A stretch of 64,000 bases of DNA from Athalassotoga saccharophila (GCF_009936215.1 NZ_AP019551.1:1760708-1824707); one strand, 5' to 3'. Shown: positions 9,438 to 18,264, counted from the first letter of the stretch. Program-made: numbers and translations. Notes: a model not told the origin generated them from the sequence alone.

Positions 9438-9496
9438 TTAGATCGGATTCCGGAATCCAAACAAGGAAGTAAAAAAGATCACATGGAGGTGGATTT

Positions 9497-10834
9497 ATGC
9501 AGATTAACCAGAATATCCCTGCCCTTCAGGCATGGATGGCTGTGAATAACACGAATAACGCGCTACAGACGACAGTCCAGAGATTGTCCACAGGCTACAG
9601 GATAAACAGCGCGGCAGACGACGCCGCGGGATACGCGATAACCGAAAAGATGCTCGGCCAAATAAATGGCCTCAACACCGCGATTCAAAACTCCCAGAAT
9701 GCCATAAGTTTGATTCAGACCGCATCGGGAGCGTTAACGCAGGATCAGGCAATTTTACAAAGAATGAGAGAACTCGCAGTCGAGGCAGCAAACGACACGA
9801 ACACGACCTCTGATAGACAGCAAATCCAGCAGGAAATGAACCAACTCGTCAAACAGATCGACCAGATAAGGAATACAACCCAGTTCAACACTCAGGTACT
9901 TCTGAACGGAAACCTCAACTACACAGGCGCATCCGGTACGGCAACGCTTGTAAATCCTTCAAGTAACATCGTTTCAGCAACGATATCGGGGTCTGGATCA
10001 AGCAGAGCCGTTAATGTAACGACAACGCTTACCATAAACACGATAACAACCGGAACGGCAAGCGCTCCAAACGCGGTCCAGGTCTATTATAATGGACAAC
10101 TTCTTAATCTCTCTACATCAGCGGCAAACAACCATTCTGCTGGTGCTTATATAACAAGCATAAATTCTAACGAAGTAACGGTCTACATTTCTGGCTCAGG
10201 ACATGCAACCACAGTAGGCATTTCTTTACAAAATATGGGAACTCTTTCTGGTTCAGGAGTTTATACCTCTGCATCGACGGCCGCTTACAGCGTTGTCAAC
10301 ACCGGCGCGGTAAGGCTCGATGCTGCCAACGATCCAACTGGAAAATTAAACCCTGCGAATATGGAACTCGTCTTCCAGGTCGGAGCCAACCAGTCACAGA
10401 CAGTCTCTCTCGGCCTTAACGATATGGGCGCTCAGGCTCTCGGACTTGAATCAACGACACCATCTACAACATTCGATGCACAGGCTGCGACGAACACAAA
10501 CCTTGGAAATGGTTTCTACTCGACAATAGACGTGACAACCCAGGCCGGTGCACAGGCTGCGATCTCCATAATAGACAACGCAAACCAGGTCGTCTCGACA
10601 GAGGCCGCAAAACTCGGTGCGTTGCAAAACAGAATAACTGACATCACGAATAACCTCCAGACCTCATCGACAAACCTCACATCGGCCGAAGGTACTATAA
10701 AGGATGCGGACATGGCGAAGGAACTCATGACTTACTCAAAGCAGCAGATACTCTTGCAATCTTCGATGGCAATGCTTGGCCAGGCCAATGCCAACCCGCA
10801 GCAGATATTGAGACTTTTTACGAACCTTCCATAA
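9497..10834 (+). CDS. fliC: Flagellin
   Basis: The filament subunit, 445 aa. The N-terminal D0/D1 helices are canonical (INQNIPALQAW, LSTGYRINSAADDAAG, RMRELAVEAAND), and so is the C-terminal D1/D0 (LGALQNRI, SAEGTIKDADMAKE, ending near LFTNLP). The middle, about residues 145-330, is a Ser/Thr/Gly/Asn-rich variable domain with no recognisable enzyme motif, of moderate length for a flagellin. A GGAGGTG ribosome site precedes the ATG. It is monocistronic, with a perfect sigma-28 promoter and a following terminator, so it is expected to be a late class gene. The filament cap and FlaG genes lie 6 kb away on the other strand. Confidence 0.97.
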   Translation: MQINQNIPALQAWMAVNNTNNALQTTVQRLSTGYRINSAADDAAGYAITEKMLGQINGLNTAIQNSQNAISLIQTASGALTQDQAILQRMRELAVEAANDTNTTSDRQQIQQEMNQLVKQIDQIRNTTQFNTQVLLNGNLNYTGASGTATLVNPSSNIVSATISGSGSSRAVNVTTTLTINTITTGTASAPNAVQVYYNGQLLNLSTSAANNHSAGAYITSINSNEVTVYISGSGHATTVGISLQNMGTLSGSGVYTSASTAAYSVVNTGAVRLDAANDPTGKLNPANMELVFQVGANQSQTVSLGLNDMGAQALGLESTTPSTTFDAQAATNTNLGNGFYSTIDVTTQAGAQAAISIIDNANQVVSTEAAKLGALQNRITDITNNLQTSSTNLTSAEGTIKDADMAKELMTYSKQQILLQSSMAMLGQANANPQQILRLFTNLP

Positions 10835-10851
10835 TAACGTAGATTTGACCA

Positions 10852-10875
10852 AAAGGGCCGAAAGGCCCTTTCTCC
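10852..10875 (+). terminator. Flagellin intrinsic terminator
   Basis: AAAGGGCC (10852-10859), GAAA tetraloop, GGCCCTTT (10864-10871), then a short pyrimidine tail. The GAAA loop of GNRA type should make it stable. Confidence 0.85.
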
Positions 10876-10906
10876 ATTTTCCATCCGCCTCCAGTTACCC
10901 TTCATC

Positions 10907-10915
10907 TGATATAAT
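10907..10915 (+). promoter_or_regulatory. Extended -10 promoter of era operon
   Basis: TGATATAAT, an extended -10 element, about 17 bases before the era ATG. No good -35 hexamer is seen. The same nine bases occur at the promoters of galE (48159-48167) and the asparagine synthetase leader (38035-38043, minus strand), which strengthens all three calls. Confidence 0.6.
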
Positions 10916-10931
10916 GTCTTTGAGGTGATTT

Positions 10932-11804
10932 ATGAAATCTGGATTCGTATGTGTTGCCGGATCGCCAAGCGTCGGTAAGTCGACGATAGTCAATGCCTTG
11001 GTAGGAGAAAAGGTCTGTATAGTCTCTCAAAAGCCCGGGACGACGAGAAACAGGATAAACGCAATCCTTACTTTAAAGGATGCACAGGTTGTCTTTGTCG
11101 ATACTCCCGGTATTCACAAGCCCCTTCATTTGATGGGAAATTACATGTTAAAAATAGCGATCTCGGCTCTCGAGGGCAACGATTTGATCCTTTTCGTCCT
11201 TTCGGCCTCAAAGGTTGGAAGGTCAGACATCATGGTTGCGCAAAAACTTCGAGACTTAAAGGTTCCGATCTTTGGCGTTATAAACAAGATGGATATCGCA
11301 AATAACGCTATGGTCGAGAAGGCAAGAGATATCCTCAAGAATTTGACAGATGAGATCTTTGAAATCTCGGCATTGAAGGGAGAGACGAACAAACTCCTTG
11401 ATAGGATTATCTCCTTTCTTCCCCAGGGGCCAAAGTATTATCCCGACGATATCGTAACTGACAGGCCACTTTCTTTTATGATATCCGAGATCGTAAGGGA
11501 GAAGATCTTCGAACTCACCCGGGAAGAGATTCCGTATTCGACGGCCGTCGACATAGATCAGATAGAAGATGAAGAGAATCTCACAAGAATTTACGCGACG
11601 ATTCTCGTTGCGAAGGATTCGCAAAAGGGCATAATACTCGGAAAAAATGGTAGAATGATAAGAGATATAGGGACACTCGCAAGAAAGGACATAGAGTACC
11701 TTATCGACAAACATGTCTTTCTTTCGCTGCACGTCAAGGTCAAAGACAAATGGATAGAGGATCAAAAGATCTTAAATCAGATATTCGGAGATGAGTTGCG
11801 CTGA
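10932..11804 (+). CDS. era: Ribosome-assembly GTPase Era
   Basis: A GTPase needed for 30S maturation that binds the 3' end of 16S rRNA. The G domain shows GSPSVGKST (about residues 9-17), PGTTRN (switch I), DTPGIH and NKMD; the SAL motif follows (EISALKGE). The C-terminal type II KH domain has the family's RxEIPYS-like motif (TREEIPYSTAV) and the RNA-binding GKNGRMIRDIG loop. Length 290 aa is normal. An extended -10 promoter lies just upstream. It overlaps the next gene by 4 bases (CTGA), so era appears to head a run that continues through pxpABC to psuG. Confidence 0.97.
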   Translation: MKSGFVCVAGSPSVGKSTIVNALVGEKVCIVSQKPGTTRNRINAILTLKDAQVVFVDTPGIHKPLHLMGNYMLKIAISALEGNDLILFVLSASKVGRSDIMVAQKLRDLKVPIFGVINKMDIANNAMVEKARDILKNLTDEIFEISALKGETNKLLDRIISFLPQGPKYYPDDIVTDRPLSFMISEIVREKIFELTREEIPYSTAVDIDQIEDEENLTRIYATILVAKDSQKGIILGKNGRMIRDIGTLARKDIEYLIDKHVFLSLHVKVKDKWIEDQKILNQIFGDELR

Positions 11805-12553
11805 TAGATCTAAATTGCGATGCGGGCGAAGGCTTTGGAATTTACAATTTTGGCGTGGACAAAGCGCTTTTTGAATATGTAACCTCTGTCAACATCGCGT
11901 GCGGATTTCATGCGGGCGATCCTGTAACGATTGGAAAAACCGTCGAGATGGCCATTCAAAAAGGCCTTTGCATAGGTGCGCACCCTTCATTTCCAGATTT
12001 GATGGGCTTTGGAAGAAGAGAGATGAACTTATCTTTTGAAGAAATAAGAGATTACGTCATGTACCAAATCGGCGGCCTTTACGCCTTTGCAAAATCAAAA
12101 AAGGCAAGGATAACCCATGTCAAGCCGCACGGCGCAATGTACAATATGGCCTTCAAAGACGAAAAGATAGCCCGCGGAATCGCCGAGGCCATCTATCTTT
12201 TTGATCCTTCACTCGTCGTTGTGAGCCTTCCGGAATCAAAACTTCTCTCGATTGCCTCTGATTATGGCCTTAAGACAGCGCGCGAAGGCTTTGCGGACAG
12301 AAATTACAACGACGATGGAACCCTTCTTTCGAGAAAATATCCAAATGCAGTCATAGAGGATCCCGAAGAGATCGCCTCGAGAACGTTGTCCATGGTAGAT
12401 GGAAAGATAAGAAGTATAAGTGGAATGGAGATAAATATAAAGGTAGAGACGATATGCATCCATTCAGATTCTCCTAATGCCGTTTCAATTGCCAAACGCG
12501 TAAGAGAAGAGTTCGCAAAGCATGGAATAGAGGTAATGGGCCTTGGTAATTGA
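11801..12553 (+). CDS. pxpA: 5-oxoprolinase subunit A (YcsF/LamB family), probable CTG start
   Basis: Part of the prokaryotic ATP-dependent 5-oxoprolinase that opens 5-oxoproline to glutamate. Family motifs are IACGFHAGDP (about residues 36-45), GAHPSFPD and VKPHGAMYN. The first conventional start in frame is a GTG at 11855, but this would delete the conserved beginning IDLNCDxGEGFG, which is encoded in frame upstream. The frame opens only at 11795, and the sole sensible initiator is CTG at 11801-11803, overlapping the era stop as CTGA and lying ten bases after GGAG (11787-11790). With that start the protein is 250 aa, the usual family length. ATA at 11804 is a less likely alternative. Confidence 0.9.
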   Translation: MIDLNCDAGEGFGIYNFGVDKALFEYVTSVNIACGFHAGDPVTIGKTVEMAIQKGLCIGAHPSFPDLMGFGRREMNLSFEEIRDYVMYQIGGLYAFAKSKKARITHVKPHGAMYNMAFKDEKIARGIAEAIYLFDPSLVVVSLPESKLLSIASDYGLKTAREGFADRNYNDDGTLLSRKYPNAVIEDPEEIASRTLSMVDGKIRSISGMEINIKVETICIHSDSPNAVSIAKRVREEFAKHGIEVMGLGN

Positions 12554-13166
12554 GGAGATGGGAGAGCGCGCGATCATAGTCAAATTTTCGGACGAAATAT
12601 CGTCAAGTGTTCACAAAATAATCTTGGCGATCGATAGGTTTTTGACAAAATCAAAGCCTCCCGTTGAGTGGATTCCATCTTACACGTCCGTTACCATATT
12701 CTACGATCCAGAAATCATCAGTTGCGAAGAGATCGTCGGAATAATTAAAGAATTCAAGTACGAAGAGATAGAAGAAAGCGAAAAGGAGATTATAGAGATA
12801 CCCGTTGTGTACGGCGGAAAGTACGGGCCTGATATAGAGTTTGTAAGTGATTTGAACGGAATGACTGTAGATGAGTTCATAAAATTTCACTCTTCTTTCA
12901 TCTATGAGGTATGGATGATGGGATTTATGCCAGGCTTTGCATACCTTTACGGATATTCAGGATCGAAGATTCCAAGACTTGAAAGGCCGAGGAAGTCCGT
13001 CATTGCTGGAAGCGTTGGGATGGCGGGGAATCAGTGCGGGATATATCCCTTTGACGGCCCGGGAGGATGGAGAATTATAGGAAAGACAGAATTGAAAATC
13101 TTCGACATACAAAAAATGCCTCCATCTCTTGATCTTGGAAAGAGAGTGAGGTTTATTCCACTCTAA
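12543..13166 (+). CDS. pxpB: 5-oxoprolinase subunit B (KipI-like)
   Basis: Small carboxylase-type subunit, 207 aa, that forms a heterodimer with PxpC. It begins with the family pattern EEMGERAIIVKF and carries the conserved MGFMPGFAYL (about residues 125-134), the RLERPRKSVIAGSVG segment with GxQxGIYPFDGPGGW-type glycine-rich turns, and a short C-terminal end. The TTG at 12543 overlaps pxpA by 11 bases and keeps the family N-terminus; ATG at 12558 is possible but has no spaced ribosome site. In Bacillus the homologue was first described as a sporulation-kinase inhibitor, but beside pxpA and pxpC the metabolic role is far more likely. Confidence 0.93.
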   Translation: MVIEEMGERAIIVKFSDEISSSVHKIILAIDRFLTKSKPPVEWIPSYTSVTIFYDPEIISCEEIVGIIKEFKYEEIEESEKEIIEIPVVYGGKYGPDIEFVSDLNGMTVDEFIKFHSSFIYEVWMMGFMPGFAYLYGYSGSKIPRLERPRKSVIAGSVGMAGNQCGIYPFDGPGGWRIIGKTELKIFDIQKMPPSLDLGKRVRFIPL

Positions 13167-14185
13167 TGGCGCGCCTTGTCGTAATTGATCCCGGAATTCT
13201 TTCGACAGTTCAAGACTCTGGACGTTTCGGTCTTGCAAGGTACGGAGTCCCCCATTCTGGGCCGATGGATTGGATATCATTTGAGATCGCAAATTTACTT
13301 GTCGGAAACAAAAGGGACGATCCCGCAATAGAGATAACGGGCAATTTCGAGGCCATTTTCGAAGGGGAGACATCCGTCTCGGTCGTGCCCGGAAGAATTA
13401 TTTTGAATGGAGAATATCTCGAAAGGTTTGGCACATTCCACGTCAGAGGCGGGGACATTTTGAAGGTCTTAAACGATCGCGGCTTTAGATCATACCTTGG
13501 TCTGAAAGAATTGAAAATCGAAGAGGTGCTCTCGAGCAAATCCACATGTCTGCCGGCAAAATTTGGAGGATTGAATGGAAGAAAATTGATGGCCGGAGAT
13601 GTTATAGAGTGCGGGAATGCGGACATAAAGGATAGAACCTTAGAATGTGAAATGGACTGGATCTTTGGAAATGTCGCAAGAATTGTGAAAGGGCCTCAGT
13701 GGGATCTTTTGAAAAATCCTAACGCTATCGAGTCCGAATATGTAATCTCTTCGGACAGCAACAGAATAGGGTACAGACTCATAGGTGAAAGGTTAAGCCT
13801 CGAATCTTACGAGATCGTTTCGGAAGGAATGACGGCCGGCGCAATTCAAGTGCCTCCGGATGGACTTCCCATCGTCATGATGGCCGATCATCCAATGACT
13901 GGAGGGTATTCCAAAATTGCCAACGTTATATACGCAGATCTTCCAGTTCTCGGACAGAAAAAGCCATCGGACAGGATAAGGTTTGAAATGGTAGATTTGG
14001 ACCTTGCAAGAAGGCTCTATTTCAAATACAAAGAATGGATAAGAGAGATAGAATTTTCACTTTGCAATTCTTTAAAGGATCTCTACCGTGTAAATGTGAA
14101 TGGGAAATATTTTGATGTCGAGGTGAAAGAGATTGACGATTGCGGTGGTTGGAGACATAAATACCGATTACATAATAATGGTTGA
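13166..14185 (+). CDS. pxpC: 5-oxoprolinase subunit C (KipA-like)
   Basis: Biotin-dependent-carboxylase-fold subunit, 339 aa, partner of PxpB. The opening DPGILSTVQDSGRFG...GVPHSGPMD and the later SNRIGYRLIGERL, EGMTAGAIQVPPDGLPIVMMADHPMTGGY-like blocks are hallmarks of the family. The ATG shares one base with the pxpB stop (TAATG). Translational coupling of A, B and C in this order matches the obligate complex. 5-Oxoproline forms spontaneously from glutamine and glutamate at high temperature, so the pathway makes sense as damage clearance in a thermophile; this last point is inference. Confidence 0.93.
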   Translation: MARLVVIDPGILSTVQDSGRFGLARYGVPHSGPMDWISFEIANLLVGNKRDDPAIEITGNFEAIFEGETSVSVVPGRIILNGEYLERFGTFHVRGGDILKVLNDRGFRSYLGLKELKIEEVLSSKSTCLPAKFGGLNGRKLMAGDVIECGNADIKDRTLECEMDWIFGNVARIVKGPQWDLLKNPNAIESEYVISSDSNRIGYRLIGERLSLESYEIVSEGMTAGAIQVPPDGLPIVMMADHPMTGGYSKIANVIYADLPVLGQKKPSDRIRFEMVDLDLARRLYFKYKEWIREIEFSLCNSLKDLYRVNVNGKYFDVEVKEIDDCGGWRHKYRLHNNG

Positions 14186-14984
14186 TCACATTCCCGATTA
14201 CGATGGAGATATAGAAATAGAAGATTTAAAGATAACCGGAGGAGGATTTGGATCGAACACGGCGTATGCTCTCGCCCGCCTTGGCGATGAGGTTTCTCTT
14301 TTCGGATACGCCGGAGAGGATGTAAATGGAGAGATAGCGCTCGGTGATCTCAAAGGATATGTCGATTTGAAAGGGATTGTAAGGTGTGCAAAGACGGGTG
14401 TGTGCTTTAGCATCGTCGATAAAACCGGAGTAAGGCGCCTTATGACGTACAAAAAAGACACGGGCTGTGATAAATCATTCGATATCGAGGCCATAAAGCG
14501 CGCAAAATGGATTCACCTTGCGGGCCTTGACGTTGAAAGGGCAAAGGAACTTTCCAAAAAGGTAAGGATATCGAGTTGGGATCCCGGAATGCCATTTCTT
14601 TCTTCTCTCGACGATCTTGGTCCTTTTAAAAAGATCGAATATGTTTTGATCAACCTAAAGGAATTCGAAATCTTTCGAAAGTTTCCAGAATGGACCTTGT
14701 TCGAAAACCTCATCGTAAAGATGGGAGAGAATGGTGTAAGATATTTCAAATACGGAAAGGTCTTCAAAGAAATTCCCGCATTTCATGTGAAAGTTGTTGA
14801 TTCAACGGGTGCTGGAGATATCTTTAATGCGGCCTTTATCCACTCCATGATCGCAGGATACGATATCTTAAAAGCGATAGAGTTTGCATCCGCTGCGGGA
14901 GCAATCTCTGTAACAAAGATCGGGGCAAGAAATGTTCCGCAAAAAGATGAGATAGAAAAATTTTTAGAAGAGGTGAAAAGATGA
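14133..14984 (+). CDS. PfkB-family carbohydrate kinase, possibly pseudouridine kinase
   Basis: A ribokinase-fold sugar kinase of 283 aa. The N-terminal block VVGDINTDYI, the GGGFGSNTAYALARLG substrate/phosphate region (about residues 35-50) and the C-terminal PfkB signature DSTGAGDIFNAAF with the catalytic Asp (about residue 228) are present. The following gene, overlapping by 4 bases, is psuG. PsuG is usually paired with the PfkB kinase PsuK, so pseudouridine is the best-supported substrate, but this is by context only; ribose or another nucleoside sugar remains possible. The TTG at 14133 has AGGTGAAAGAG upstream and overlaps pxpC by 53 bases. Confidence 0.85.
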   Translation: MTIAVVGDINTDYIIMVDHIPDYDGDIEIEDLKITGGGFGSNTAYALARLGDEVSLFGYAGEDVNGEIALGDLKGYVDLKGIVRCAKTGVCFSIVDKTGVRRLMTYKKDTGCDKSFDIEAIKRAKWIHLAGLDVERAKELSKKVRISSWDPGMPFLSSLDDLGPFKKIEYVLINLKEFEIFRKFPEWTLFENLIVKMGENGVRYFKYGKVFKEIPAFHVKVVDSTGAGDIFNAAFIHSMIAGYDILKAIEFASAAGAISVTKIGARNVPQKDEIEKFLEEVKR

Positions 14985-15880
14985 ACGAGTTTATCGATCT
15001 TTCGTCTAAGGTCAAAGATGCAATCGATAATGGAATTCCCGTTGTATCCCTCGAGTCGACGATAATATCCCATGGTATGCCGTATCCCAAAAACATAGAG
15101 ACTGCCCGTGCACTCGAAAGGATAGTCGAGAAGAATGGGTGCGTGCCTGCCACGATAGCGGTATTAAACGGGAGAATAAAGATAGGCCTGAAGGATGAGG
15201 AGTTGGAATTTTTGGCAAGATCGAAGGATATCCTTAAATTGAGTAGAATGGATCTGCCTTACGCCGTCGCGAAGAAATTGAATGGCGCAACGACCGTGGC
15301 GGCCACGATGCTTTGCTCCCACATGGCCGGCATAAAGGTCTTCGCAACGGGTGGAGTTGGCGGAGTTCACAGGGGGGTGGCCGAGACCTTCGATATCTCT
15401 GCAGACCTTGTCGAACTTTCCAAAACTCCGGTCATAGTCGTCTCGGCTGGAGTTAAATCCATACTCGATATTCCCAAAACCCTCGAAATCTTGGAGACTT
15501 TGGGCGTTACCGTTTTGGGATATAAAACGGATTATTTTCCGTCCTTTTATTCGCACAATAGCGGATCGAAACTTTACATGCGCGCCGATTCTCCCCAAGA
15601 GGTTGCGAATCTCTTCAACGCGAAGTTGAAGATGGGCCTTTCGGGAGGCATCTTGGTTGCAAATCCCATAGAAAAGTCGAAGGAGATACCCAATGACGTG
15701 ATAGACGAAAAGATAAATTTGGCACTCAATGAGGCAAAAAAATTGCATATATCCGGAAAGGCTGTAACTCCATTCTTGCTTTCCAAGATCGTCGATTATC
15801 TTCCCGAAGCGCTCGAGGCAAATGTCGAACTTGTTAAAGCGAATGCCGAACTGGCCGCAAAGATATCTAAATCATTTTGA
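14981..15880 (+). CDS. psuG: Pseudouridine-5'-phosphate glycosidase
   Basis: PsuG splits pseudouridine 5'-phosphate to uracil and ribose 5-phosphate, cleaving the C-C glycosidic bond. The 299-aa protein shows the family hallmarks: VSLESTIISHGMPYPKN near the N-terminus, CVPATIAVLNGRIKIGL, ATGGVGGVHRGVAETFDISADL mid-protein (shown here in parts) and SGGILVANPI. It is the last gene of the era-pxp run and overlaps the PfkB kinase by ATGA, consistent with a two-step pseudouridine salvage pair. A 30-base spacer then leads into a repeat element with a strong terminator. Confidence 0.95.
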   Translation: MNEFIDLSSKVKDAIDNGIPVVSLESTIISHGMPYPKNIETARALERIVEKNGCVPATIAVLNGRIKIGLKDEELEFLARSKDILKLSRMDLPYAVAKKLNGATTVAATMLCSHMAGIKVFATGGVGGVHRGVAETFDISADLVELSKTPVIVVSAGVKSILDIPKTLEILETLGVTVLGYKTDYFPSFYSHNSGSKLYMRADSPQEVANLFNAKLKMGLSGGILVANPIEKSKEIPNDVIDEKINLALNEAKKLHISGKAVTPFLLSKIVDYLPEALEANVELVKANAELAAKISKSF

Positions 15881-15910
15881 TACAAAAAATTCATTGAACC
15901 AAATCCAAAA

Positions 15911-15990
15911 AGGTTCGTCTAAATAAACGAAATACCCCCCTATCCCCCTTAATTATACAAAAGGGCCCCTTATTAGGGCCCTTATTTTTT
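15911..15990 (+). repeat. C-rich repeat element with terminator hairpin, copy A
   Basis: About 75 bases starting CGTCTAAATAAACGAAATAC, then CCCCCCTATCCCCC, TTAATTATAC, and a hairpin AAGGGCCC (15961-15968), loop CTTATTA, GGGCCCTT (15976-15983) followed by ATTTTTTTT. It ends the psuG transcript and can serve the convergent fliD. A second copy on the minus strand at 38181-38251 aligns base for base, with a paired G-to-A / C-to-T change in the stem. Both copies start 20-30 bases after a gene's stop codon, in the same orientation as that gene. Confidence 0.85.
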
Positions 15991-16005
15991 TATATATATC
16001 GATCT

Positions 16006-17865
16006 TTACCGGCTCGGAGATGTAAATGATGCTACCGTACTCGTTATGAGATTTCCCTGACCCGAAAGAGAGGCTATTGCCTGTTCCATCGCCGTGTACT
16101 GGCTTATGTACATCTGTTCCTGCTGCTTTAACATGGTCGCGGTCTGGTATATCTGTTCATTCAAGGAGATCATGCGCGATCCAAGGTACCCTTGATTCGA
16201 GGCATACTGATCTATTATCCCGTTAAACTGGGTGTACTGGTAAAGGGTGTTATCGAATTGCTCTATTATACCCGTGCCAACGGAGGGGTTACCATTCGGA
16301 CTTGTCGGGTTGTTTGCAAACATCTCGTAAACCTGCTGTGCGTTGTTTTGAAGGGCCTGAACGAGTTGGGACGGATCGAATGAAAGCGTTCCGGCCATCG
16401 TCTGGTACCATCCCGATCCAACGGCACCGGTCGTAATACCAACTGACGGGAAGGAATTGTATGAGGAAAGGCCCGGCACCATCTGGTAGACGAGTTTTTT
16501 CATCGATGAGAGGACCTGGTTCAAAATCTGGTTTTGATAAAGCACTCCTTGAGCCGATCCGCTTGTCGTCGCAGAGGCGCTCGCGCTGTTGGTCTGCGGC
16601 GGTTGCTGGTTGTACTGGGTATTTATCCAGTTGACTATGTTGTTGAAAGAATTGACGAAGTTCTGGACTGCGTTGACAGGTGTTTGTGTGTCCTGAGATA
16701 TCGTTAGGGTTACAGGATTTGAAGTGGGAGAGTAAAGGTTTATTATTGCCCCGGGAATTGCGTTTGTGACTTTATTCGTAGAACTCGTGTAGGTCGTCCA
16801 TGTCGTACCGTTATTCTGGCTTACCTCGATCTGGGCATTTTGACCCGTAGTTTGTGTCGCATTTGCCCATCCAAAGGTTGTGAGCACTCCTGTAGGACTC
16901 GACGGGTTCGTTTCGGAGACATTTATCGAAACGGGACCACCAACGTTTGATTTGAGATAGACCTTATCGGCATTTGGATCGTACCATGCCGTCACATTGG
17001 CATTCGAAGAGTTTATCTGTGAGATGAAGTTAGAAAGCGTCTGGGTAGCGCTCACATTTATAGTAAATCCATTTATAGATATACTTCCCGAACTTATTCC
17101 AAGTTGAGAAAGCGTAAAGCCAGTGCTCACCGCACCGAGATGGGTTGTAGAAGAGACCGTCGTATATCCACTCGAGTTCAGAGTCTCCGGAGCGTTTGCG
17201 AGGTATGTGGCCGAAAGGAAGTTCGAGGTATCCGAAGAGGATCCTATGTTTATCACGGCATTTGAATTGCCCGTAAGAACAAGCGTGTCTGTCGAGGCGC
17301 TGTAGGATGCCGTAACTCCAGCGGATGAAGAATTTATGGAATTTATAACGTCATTTAAAGATTCAGTTGAAGGATTGACATTTATCTGAACGCCATTTAT
17401 CGTAAAGAAACCCGCGGTTATTGGAGTCCTTATGTTAAGTGTTGAAAGCGTCGCGGACGGGCTTATGGACTTTCCGACTGTATTTGTGGGATTTATCGTT
17501 GTAAAGGTGGCAAGGTTATCTATCTTTATCTGGTAAGATCCCGGAATCGCGTTTGAGTTCGTTACCACACTCATGTTGTTCGGACTCGAAAGGCTCGCCG
17601 TCGTTCCCAAAAAGGTCGATGGCAGTTCGAGCGTAAGGAGGGACTCACGAAAATTTTCTAACATAGGCTTGAATTGATTTTCGAGGACATTTTGCTCATT
17701 TTGAATCTGGGCAAGTTGGGCCTGCAAAGAATTTAGCGGTTGCTCGGAGACACTCATCATTTGAGAAATAAGAGACTGCCAGTTTATCCCACTTGCGACT
17801 CCCGACATCGATATGGGCATCGAGAGGTAATTGCTTATGTTCAGGTTATTGCCATTTATGTTCAT
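16006..17865 (-). CDS. fliD: Flagellar filament cap protein FliD (HAP2)
   Basis: Caps the filament and drives flagellin polymerisation. The N-terminal FliD_N motif is clear: GVASGINWQSLISQMM with PLNSLQAQLAQIQNEQNVLENQF as coiled coil (shown in part, about residues 21-70). The central region, about residues 90-390, is Ser/Thr/Asn-rich with duplicated segments of the hook-associated IN type (GFTINGVQINVN-like and SISINGFTINVS-like). The C-terminal FliD_C helices (YLGSRMISLNEQIYQT, QEQMYISQYTAMEQAIASL) finish the protein. At 619 aa it is within the family range. It is read after flaG with an 8-base gap. Confidence 0.95.
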   Translation of the reverse strand: MNINGNNLNISNYLSMPISMSGVASGINWQSLISQMMSVSEQPLNSLQAQLAQIQNEQNVLENQFKPMLENFRESLLTLELPSTFLGTTASLSSPNNMSVVTNSNAIPGSYQIKIDNLATFTTINPTNTVGKSISPSATLSTLNIRTPITAGFFTINGVQINVNPSTESLNDVINSINSSSAGVTASYSASTDTLVLTGNSNAVINIGSSSDTSNFLSATYLANAPETLNSSGYTTVSSTTHLGAVSTGFTLSQLGISSGSISINGFTINVSATQTLSNFISQINSSNANVTAWYDPNADKVYLKSNVGGPVSINVSETNPSSPTGVLTTFGWANATQTTGQNAQIEVSQNNGTTWTTYTSSTNKVTNAIPGAIINLYSPTSNPVTLTISQDTQTPVNAVQNFVNSFNNIVNWINTQYNQQPPQTNSASASATTSGSAQGVLYQNQILNQVLSSMKKLVYQMVPGLSSYNSFPSVGITTGAVGSGWYQTMAGTLSFDPSQLVQALQNNAQQVYEMFANNPTSPNGNPSVGTGIIEQFDNTLYQYTQFNGIIDQYASNQGYLGSRMISLNEQIYQTATMLKQQEQMYISQYTAMEQAIASLSGQGNLITSTVASFTSPSR

Positions 17866-17873
17866 TTCTCACC

Positions 17874-18218
17874 TCACACGTGTTTGTCTATGAAAACTCC
17901 CAAAAGTTCATCTATGGCTTTGGCGAGTTTTACAGCCTCTTCTGGCGGGATCTGCCTTACGACCTCGCCACTTTTTTGATCGACTATCTTTATTATTATC
18001 ATGTCTGGATTATTCGTTATTTCGTATTTGAATGAAACCTTCGTTATCTGCTGGAATTGATCGAGTTTCTTTCCAACATCTTTCAAACTCATTTTTTGAT
18101 CATTTTGCCGATCGTTGATATTATTGTCAACAACCGGTTGAACAATGTTTTGATCTTTTTGTGGCAATGTATTATTATTTGCCGGTACGCTATCAGAAGT
18201 AATACCCTTTATGTCCAT
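17874..18218 (-). CDS. flaG: FlaG family flagellar protein
   Basis: A small protein (114 aa) that modulates filament length. The N-terminal half is polar and Asn/Gln-rich without clear structure; the C-terminal half has the FlaG core: VSFKYEITNNPDMIIIKIVDQKSGEVVRQIPPEE (shown in parts here as KYEI, IIIKIVD, VRQIPPE) and a final helix. It sits directly upstream of fliD on the same transcript and has its own sigma-28 promoter. GGAGGG precedes the ATG. Confidence 0.92.
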   Translation of the reverse strand: MDIKGITSDSVPANNNTLPQKDQNIVQPVVDNNINDRQNDQKMSLKDVGKKLDQFQQITKVSFKYEITNNPDMIIIKIVDQKSGEVVRQIPPEEAVKLAKAIDELLGVFIDKHV

Positions 18219-18237
18219 AAATATCCCTCCGATATAA

Positions 18238-18264
18238 TTATCGGCATTTTTAAAAGAAAATTAA
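18238..18264 (-). promoter_or_regulatory. Sigma-28 promoter of flaG-fliD
   Basis: On the minus strand TTAA (complement of 18261-18264), a 15-base spacer and GCCGATAA (complement of 18238-18245). The -10 begins the dyad CCGATAATTATATCGG, one base different from that at the flagellin promoter. The -35 overlaps the TAA stop codon of the upstream membrane-protein gene. Confidence 0.85.

Noticed and set aside
9940-10490. Foreign insertion in the flagellin middle domain
   Set aside because: Ser/Thr-rich variable domains of this size are normal for flagellins and base composition does not shift visibly.
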